Assembly: GCA_905201685.1 (NCBI GenBank)
Contig: CAJKOW010000058.1
Span: forward strand, 1 to 10,682
Direction of reading: 5' to 3'
From: an uncultured Bacteroides sp.
GTDB lineage: Bacteria; Bacteroidota; Bacteroidia; Bacteroidales; Bacteroidaceae
Length of the DNA stretch: 10,682 bases
Part shown: positions 7,320-10,682 of the stretch, one piece after another
How the letters are laid out: each line of letters opens with the position of its first letter
How positions within the stretch are numbered: the stretch's first letter is position 1
Made by a program: the position numbers and the translations under genes
Notes under the pieces: model-generated
The model's database searches: none
Seen by the model: only the letters and a program-made list of their open reading frames with translations
Told to the model about the DNA's origin: nothing

Positions 7320-8189
7320 ATGTTATCTATTTTATTGACGGCAGCAGCGACTGCCGAGAAAAGTGTTGATGGGCTGAGCCGATTGCAGACGTTGGCGGAA
7401 CAGATGTACGACTGGGGCATCAGTGCCGGCAAGCATCTGATCAGTGCACTTATCATTTTTGTGGTGGGACGCTTCCTGATATCTTTCCTGAACCGGATGG
7501 TGGCAAACATCATGATAAAAAGGAAAGTGGATCCGGGCATACAGAGTTTCGTTAGGAATGTGATGAGTATTTTGCTGACGATCTTGCTGGTTGTGGCCAT
7601 TATCGGAAAGTTGGGAATCGAGACGACTTCATTTGCCGCGTTGCTGGCTTCGGCCGGTGTGGCTATCGGTATGGCCCTGTCGGGTAACTTACAGAACTTT
7701 GCCGGCGGATTGATCATACTGATTTTACGTCCCTTCAAGGTGGGCGATTGGATAGAAACCCAAGGTGAGTCCGGTACAGTGCGCGAAATTCTGATTTTCC
7801 ATACATTGCTGACAACGGCCGATAACAAGGTTATTTACATCCCCAACGGTGCTTTGAGCAGTGGGACGATTGTTAATTACAGCCGCGAGGAAACTCGCCG
7901 TGTAGAGTGGATTGTAGGTGTGGAATATGGTGAGGACTACGACAAGGTCGAGAGCGCAGTACGGACCATTCTTGCTGCCGACCAGCGTATCCTGACAACT
8001 CCCGCTCCTTTTATAGCCTTGCATGCATTGGATGCCAGCAGTGTGAATGTGGTGATCCGTGTGTGGGTGAAGACGTCTGATTATTGGAATGTCTATTTTG
8101 ACATGAACAAGAAAATTTATGCCGAGTTCAATAAGGCCGGCATTGGCTTCCCGTTCCCGCAGCTGACAGTTCATCAAGCCAAAGACTGA
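7320..8189 (+). CDS. mscS: MscS-family small-conductance mechanosensitive channel
   Basis: Inner-membrane channel that opens under membrane tension to release solutes during hypo-osmotic shock. The 289-residue protein matches the length of E. coli MscS (286). Three hydrophobic helices are visible: TM1 at about 39-56, TM2 at about 80-99, and the pore-lining TM3 at about 105-137, with small residues alternating in SAGVAIGMALSGNLQNFAGG (111-130). The MscS beta domain follows directly (RPFKVGDWIE, 137-146; YIPNGALSSGTIVNYS, 173-188), then the C-terminal alpha/beta domain ending in GIGFPFPQLTVH (274-285). It lies 153 bases after thrC and need not be in its operon. A poly-A/G tract (AAAAAAAGAAAGAG) precedes the ATG in place of a clear ribosome binding site. 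Residues 1-30 could be amphipathic rather than a signal peptide. Confidence 0.93.
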   Translation: MLSILLTAAATAEKSVDGLSRLQTLAEQMYDWGISAGKHLISALIIFVVGRFLISFLNRMVANIMIKRKVDPGIQSFVRNVMSILLTILLVVAIIGKLGIETTSFAALLASAGVAIGMALSGNLQNFAGGLIILILRPFKVGDWIETQGESGTVREILIFHTLLTTADNKVIYIPNGALSSGTIVNYSREETRRVEWIVGVEYGEDYDKVESAVRTILAADQRILTTPAPFIALHALDASSVNVVIRVWVKTSDYWNVYFDMNKKIYAEFNKAGIGFPFPQLTVHQAKD

Positions 8190-8217
8190 CCCGTTTGCTG
8201 ATCTCATTTAGTAACCA

Positions 8218-8261
8218 AACAACCCGGAATCCGTCCTTTTGTCGAACCATTCCGGGTTGTT
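8218..8261 (+). terminator. Long-stem terminator after mscS
   Basis: Perfect 13-bp stem, AACAACCCGGAAT (8218-8230) with ATTCCGGGTTGTT (8249-8261), and an 18-base loop. It begins 29 bases after the mscS stop codon. Only a short T content follows (GTTGTTCCC), but stem strength and position support a terminator. Confidence 0.65.
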
Positions 8262-8375
8262 CCCGTACAATCGGTTTTCTTGCTAATCTTCACAGAATGA
8301 GCTACATTCGTTTTACTTACGATAGTTCCGTTTCCTTATCTTATATATAAAAATCTGTTAAAACGTATATCACCT

Positions 8376-8406
8376 GTTGTAGATTCAAAATAAATACCTA
8401 CCTTTG
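8376..8406 (+). promoter_or_regulatory. Promoter of tRNA-Asp
   Basis: GTTG (8376-8379), a 19-base spacer, then TACCTTTG (8399-8406) match the Bacteroidetes consensus, with TTG as the -33 core. The start site would be near 8413, about 35 bases before the mature tRNA. Confidence 0.7.
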
Positions 8407-8448
8407 CATCCGCAATCGAGAGAGATAGCAACCCAACAATGAAATTCT

Positions 8449-8522
8449 GGTGCGTTAGTTCAGCTGGTTAGAATACATGCCTGTCACGCATGGGGTCACG
8501 GGTTCGAGTCCCGTACGCACCG
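8449..8522 (+). tRNA. tRNA-Asp (anticodon GTC)
   Basis: A full cloverleaf can be drawn: acceptor stem GGTGCGT (8449-8455) with ACGCACC (8515-8521), discriminator base G8522, anticodon stem CATGC (8476-8480) with GCATG (8488-8492), and loop CTGTCAC carrying GTC at 8483-8485. The T arm is ACGGG-TTCGAGT-CCCGT. G at the discriminator position is typical of tRNA-Asp. CCA is not encoded (CAA follows), so it must be added after transcription. Its own promoter and terminator flank it, making a single-gene unit. Confidence 0.97.
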
Positions 8523-8545
8523 CAAGCTTACAAAGCAAAATTAGG

Positions 8546-8581
8546 AAAAGCTCTGATTCACAACAGAATCAGGGCTTTTTT
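8546..8581 (+). terminator. Rho-independent terminator of tRNA-Asp
   Basis: AAAAGCTCTGATTC (8546-8559) pairs with GAATCAGGGCTTTT (8566-8579) over 14 bp with one G-T pair and a 6-base loop, and T residues continue to 8581. It lies 23 bases beyond the tRNA. Confidence 0.9.
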
Positions 8582-8709
8582 CGTTTTCGGGCGGAAGTAG
8601 AATACGGTGGTGTTACGAAGTAAGTCAGGTGCAAAAATGGTTGCTTATACTGAGTCTAAGGGATTGGTCTATATGATTTTTTTAAAAACCGCAAATCGCT
8701 TTGTGTGAC

Positions 8710-8771
8710 TTTCCCAAATCAAAATGCGTCATTTTAACAGATTGGTTTCCAAAACAAAATGTGACAATTTT
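8710..8771 (+). repeat. Imperfect 26-bp direct repeat (two copies)
   Basis: The copies at 8710-8735 and 8746-8771 share the pattern TTTCC, AAA, CAAAATG, G, CA, TTTT in the same order, with three substitutions and two single-base indels by hand alignment. They are 36 bases apart start to start. Function unknown; possibly protein-binding repeats or a decayed duplication. Confidence 0.4.
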
Positions 8772-8791
8772 GGATTTTTCGAGTGATATTC

Positions 8792-8839
8792 AAACAGTGA
8801 TTTAATGGAGTTTAAACGCTATTAAATCACTGTTTTTTT
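8792..8839 (+). terminator. Strong plus-direction terminator with no assigned gene
   Basis: Perfect 15-bp stem, AAACAGTGATTTAAT (8792-8806) with ATTAAATCACTGTTT (8821-8835), 14-base loop, followed by T to 8839. The minus direction lacks a T run. No plus-strand gene ends just before it, since tRNA-Asp already has its own terminator at 8546-8581. Confidence 0.75.
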
Positions 8840-8860
8840 CTTGGAAATATTCCGTAAAAA

Positions 8861-8892
8861 TTTGGTCGTTTGCTATTATTTTACTATCTTTA
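8861..8892 (+). promoter_or_regulatory. Promoter-like site between terminator and methylase gene
   Basis: TTTG (8861-8864), a 20-base spacer, then TATCTTTA (8885-8892), one mismatch from TAnnTTTG. A transcript from here would run antisense into the methylase gene, and no plus-strand coding region follows. In AT-rich DNA such a match may be accidental. Confidence 0.3.
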
Positions 8893-9020
8893 CATAGCGA
8901 TTAAGATGCCTTATTCCAGCTTTTTATCATAGCTTGAATAGCTTTCTATGTGTGGCATTCTACTGATATTTTGTATGTAAAACAATGTTCAAATAGTATC
9001 TAATCATTCCACAAATAGAA

Positions 9021-9824
9021 TTAAAATAACGTTGCCTGGTTTCCTGTTGTTGAATAGTTACATACCATCCATTCTTCTTGTTTACGCCTACTGGTTTTAG
9101 ACGCACTAATAGTGCGTTCTATGCGATGGATTATCCATCCGTTTTGGTTTGCATACTCTTCTATCATTGGTAAAGGAAACATGGTTAGCATAAATTTCCC
9201 TTTTATTTTAGACAAAAGTTGTAACAAACATTCCAGATTCCTTTCGTTGAAACTTCCTTCATAATGTCCGCAATCGCTATTGACGTATGGTGGATCGACA
9301 AAATGGAATGTTTCTGGTGTGTCATAACAAGAAATCACATCAAGCGCATCCCTATTCTCAATCGTTACATTATCAAGTCTACGACAGAGGTATTCTGTAA
9401 AGTCATCTTTTGCATTGGATAGTTTCTTTGGCATTGACCCTGTAAAATCATAACCGAAGGAGCCATCAAGCATGGAAGCAAAGGACATCTTGCATAAAGC
9501 CCAAACAGCCCATGCGTTCTGAGCTGGCGTGAACAGCTTACCGTAATTGAGGATATGTGCAGCATGAATGTGGAGATCTCTACAATGCAGTGTTTTTTCT
9601 ATCTCCATCTTCAGCTCAGGATAAGCTGTCTTAGCAACATAATAGAATATATATAAATCCATATTTAAGTCATTGATGATTTCTGCATTTGCCGGTTTCT
9701 TGGCAAAAAGTACTGCTGCTCCACCACAAAAAGATTCCGTATAGACTTTATGAGTTGGAATTAATGGGAGGATGTGCTTTAGCATTGTTTGTTTACCTCC
9801 ATAATAAGAAATAGGTGTCTTCAT
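9021..9824 (-). CDS. D12-class DNA adenine N6-methyltransferase (orphan)
   Basis: Transfers a methyl group from S-adenosylmethionine to adenine N6 in a DNA target that cannot be told from sequence alone. The 267-residue protein has the D12 (Dam/DpnII-type) order of motifs: SYYGGKQTML (6-15), the SAM-binding FCGGAAVLFAKK (32-43), NDLN (51-54), the catalytic DPPY (177-180), and a C-terminal EEWMVCNYS (250-258). The length is normal, with no frameshift. The sequence is clearly more AT-rich than the thr operon and has different codon use, which suggests horizontal acquisition. No restriction endonuclease or specificity gene is adjacent in the window, so it resembles orphan methylases of phages and integrative elements. 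No consensus -7 box was found on the minus strand upstream. The ATG at 9824 starts directly with MKTPISYYGGK, a typical N terminus. Confidence 0.92.
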   Translation of the reverse strand: MKTPISYYGGKQTMLKHILPLIPTHKVYTESFCGGAAVLFAKKPANAEIINDLNMDLYIFYYVAKTAYPELKMEIEKTLHCRDLHIHAAHILNYGKLFTPAQNAWAVWALCKMSFASMLDGSFGYDFTGSMPKKLSNAKDDFTEYLCRRLDNVTIENRDALDVISCYDTPETFHFVDPPYVNSDCGHYEGSFNERNLECLLQLLSKIKGKFMLTMFPLPMIEEYANQNGWIIHRIERTISASKTSRRKQEEWMVCNYSTTGNQATLF

Positions 9825-9848
9825 AATTAATAATTCATTTTATTGTTT

Positions 9849-9856
9849 TACTTTTG
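9849..9856 (+). promoter_or_regulatory. -7 box in front of the structured region
   Basis: TACTTTTG is a perfect TAnnTTTG and is identical to the box before the threonine leader. The following GC and spacing would place a transcription start at about 9861-9863, which coincides with the first base of the 12-bp outer stem. No TTTG is seen 19-21 bases upstream. Confidence 0.5.
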
Positions 9857-9860
9857 CATA

Positions 9861-9983
9861 ACCACTCACATAAAAAAGATGCGTTACCACGAGCAGAAGG
9901 TTTACAGCCCCCGGCTTGCGTGGTGACGCATCTTTGTTAATATGTGAGTGGTATTACGGTTGACAAATGGCCGGGGGCTTTTT
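9861..9983 (+). ncRNA. Candidate structured RNA with nested stems and a possible pseudoknot
   Basis: Three helices can be drawn. Outer: ACCACTCACATA (9861-9872) with TATGTGAGTGGT (9941-9952), 12 perfect bp. Inner: 9875-9891 with 9919-9935, 17 bp with a single G-T pair (core GATGCGT/ACGCATC plus ACCACG/CGTGGT). Third: AGCCCCCGGC (9906-9915), in the 27-base apical loop, is exactly complementary to GCCGGGGGCT (9970-9979) outside the hairpin, followed by TTTTT. The third helix can form a loop-to-tail pseudoknot, or a terminator stem that must compete with the inner helix. The start predicted from the -7 box and the T run define a transcript of about 120 nt. It belongs to no RNA family I recognise. 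The alternative is a pair of converging terminators or a DNA-level site. Confidence 0.5.
9872..9932 (-). terminator. Minus-direction terminator formed by the same inverted repeat
   Basis: Read on the minus strand, the inner stem (9878-9891 with 9919-9932) is followed at once by six T (A9872-A9877 on the plus strand). This would end transcripts from the HExxH gene upstream and insulate the methylase gene. It overlaps the candidate plus-strand RNA, so the locus has terminator features in both directions. Confidence 0.55.
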
Positions 9984-10027
9984 ACCCTCTATATGCCAAT
10001 CATCTTTTCTAAAATATAATCTGGATA

Positions 10028-10519
10028 TCACAATGTCTTCACATAGTCCTTCCAATTTTCTCGATGATCTCGATAGGTTTGTTTTCTATTTTTCAGCGTG
10101 TATTTGCTTTTTAGCATGTCCATGTCGTAATACAATTCTGCCCCTTCGGTCGCTTCGAGGGCGTAGGCTTCCACTTCGTAGGGGATGGTGTAGTAGGCCG
10201 ACGCCGAGGGGTGTCGTATGGGGTTTCCCTTGAGCCACTCCACGAAGTAGCGCCAGTAGTAGCGCACCCACGAGTTGCGGGCGTGGTTTTCGGCCTGGCG
10301 CAGGTGGAGGGTTTCGTGTCGGATGCTCCGCCGGCCGGCTTCGGTGTCGATTTCGTTTTTTACTTTCTCTTCGTTTTCCTTGCGGTAGATGATGCGGCCG
10401 CACCACATCATGTACTTGTACCCCTTGAAGGGGAAGTGCTTCATCGGCATCAGTTCGGCTTCGAAGATGTCCGACGGACGGCTGGCAAACAGCATCTTAA
10501 TGAGCGTTATCAGTTCCAT
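10028..10519 (-). CDS. Hypothetical protein with HExxH motif (putative zinc metallopeptidase-like)
   Basis: I do not recognise a named family. The 163-residue product contains HETLHLRQ (68-75), an HExxHxxQ zinc-peptidase signature, and 42 residues later YEVEAYA (114-120), where a third glutamate ligand would lie. Trp and aromatic residues are frequent (WVRYYWRYFVEW, 84-95). There is no signal peptide or clear membrane segment, and it is short for a free-standing protease. The ATG at 10519 is preferred; a TTG two codons upstream is also in frame. Base composition shifts inside the gene: the N-terminal two thirds are GC-rich, while the last 35-40 codons (10028-10140) are AT-rich and Lys/Tyr/Arg-heavy. 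Transcription is probably ended by the hairpin at 9872-9932. Catalytic activity is an inference from one motif. Confidence 0.7.
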   Translation of the reverse strand: MELITLIKMLFASRPSDIFEAELMPMKHFPFKGYKYMMWCGRIIYRKENEEKVKNEIDTEAGRRSIRHETLHLRQAENHARNSWVRYYWRYFVEWLKGNPIRHPSASAYYTIPYEVEAYALEATEGAELYYDMDMLKSKYTLKNRKQTYRDHRENWKDYVKTL

Positions 10520-10528
10520 TCTCAATAA

Positions 10529-10580
10529 TTCTTCATTCTTCGTTCTTCATTCTTCATTCTTTATTCTCAATGTTCTTCAT
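10529..10580. repeat. TTCATTC-type low-complexity tract
   Basis: Recurrent TTCTTCATTC, TTCGTTC and ATTCTCAA words run without interruption upstream of the HExxH gene (AAGAATGA repeats on its coding strand). Similar AATGGA-rich spacer DNA occurs at 4451-4490. The tract offers several in-frame and out-of-frame ATG codons to the minus strand but no clear promoter box. Confidence 0.6.
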
Positions 10581-10587
10581 TTAAACA

Positions 10588-10653
10588 CAGTGACTGCGTT
10601 CCTACAACGGAGTGACTGCGTTGCTGCAACGCAGTGACTGTGTTGCAGCAACG
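10588..10653. repeat. Three 22-bp tandem repeats forming a strong hairpin
   Basis: Units at 10588-10609, 10610-10631 and 10632-10653 follow the consensus AGTGACTGCGTTGCTGCAAC with flanking C/G. Unit 1 differs by a few bases from unit 2, and unit 3 has TGTTGCAGC in place of CGTTGCTGC. The change in unit 3 makes 10618-10630 an exact 13-bp inverted repeat of 10642-10654, with the middle CAGTGACTG adding further pairs around a TGA triloop, about 17 pairs in all. The 22-bp period is not a multiple of three, which argues against coding. The last 29 bases of the window (10654-10682) hold nothing I can name. Confidence 0.7.
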
Positions 10654-10682
10654 CGCGTCGTGTGTCAGCCCAGCGGGTCTTC

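Larger units (their letters stand above)
8582..9020. other. AT-rich intergenic region without a recognisable gene
   Basis: This 439-base stretch separates the tRNA unit from the methylase gene. Only very short reading frames are present (for example 23 codons at 8637-8708 and 8 codons from an ATG near 8905), and none resembles a known protein. It does contain a degenerate direct repeat, a strong plus-direction terminator and a promoter-like site, annotated separately. The mix suggests remnants of lost genes or an unrecognised RNA. Confidence 0.5.

Noticed and set aside
8500..8522. Integration att duplication of the tRNA-Asp 3' end
   Set aside because: No second copy of this sequence was found to the right within the window, so an att pair cannot be claimed.
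8637..8708. 23-codon plus-strand frame after tRNA-Asp
   Set aside because: No start signal, no recognisable sequence, and the size is expected by chance.
9861..9952. Retron-like msr/msd with a1/a2 inverted repeats
   Set aside because: The 12-base flanking inverted repeat and long inner hairpin recall a retron RNA, but no reverse transcriptase gene is next to it and the loop-tail pairing plus T run fit a terminated small RNA better.
10211..10637. Plus-strand open frames of 80-105 codons opposite the HExxH gene
   Set aside because: They are complements of the minus-strand gene and of the TTCATTC repeats; their translations (for example runs of HSSFF type) are low-complexity artefacts.
10588..10653. 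CRISPR array
   Set aside because: Repeats are directly contiguous with no spacers and only three units; no cas gene is in the window.

Overview
The window reads as a chromosomal segment of a Bacteroidales bacterium, most likely Bacteroides or a close relative. The reasons are several perfect copies of the Bacteroidetes -7 promoter box (TAnnTTTG), the lack of strong Shine-Dalgarno sequences, and the block thrA (fused aspartokinase-homoserine dehydrogenase), an archaeal-type phosphoglycerate-mutase-like gene, then thrC. Genus and species cannot be fixed from the sequence alone.

Layout. 1-515: no convincing protein gene; two hairpins at the left edge, a well-formed orphan + strand promoter (256-286) that may drive a small RNA, and the terminator of the next gene. 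516-1559 (-): cytosolic type I L-asparaginase (ansA), with its own -7 box at 1587-1594. 1777-7166 (+): the threonine operon. It starts with a -7 box, a 19-codon leader peptide with four Thr codons, and a terminator-like hairpin (a candidate attenuator), followed by thrA, the mutase-like gene (candidate homoserine kinase) and thrC. 7320-8189 (+): MscS-type mechanosensitive channel with a long-stem terminator. 8376-8581 (+): a complete tRNA-Asp(GTC) unit with promoter, tRNA and terminator.

From about 8582 the character changes. The DNA is visibly more AT-rich and looks accessory: an intergenic stretch with a degenerate direct repeat, a strong terminator and another promoter-like site; an orphan D12-class DNA adenine methylase (9021-9824, -); an elaborate nested inverted repeat with a possible pseudoknot (9861-9983); a small unrecognised protein with an HExxH motif (10028-10519, -); a TTCATTC-type low-complexity tract; and three 22-bp tandem repeats that fold into a strong hairpin. 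Lying just downstream of a tRNA gene, this could be the start of a genomic island, but no integrase or second att copy is visible.

How the genes work together. ThrA would make homoserine from aspartate (with aspartate-semialdehyde dehydrogenase encoded elsewhere), the mutase-like enzyme may phosphorylate homoserine, and ThrC converts O-phosphohomoserine to threonine. The divergent asparaginase feeds the same aspartate pool. The strongest leads for follow-up are the candidate structured RNA at 9861-9983, the threonine attenuator at 1777-1980, and the non-classical homoserine kinase candidate.
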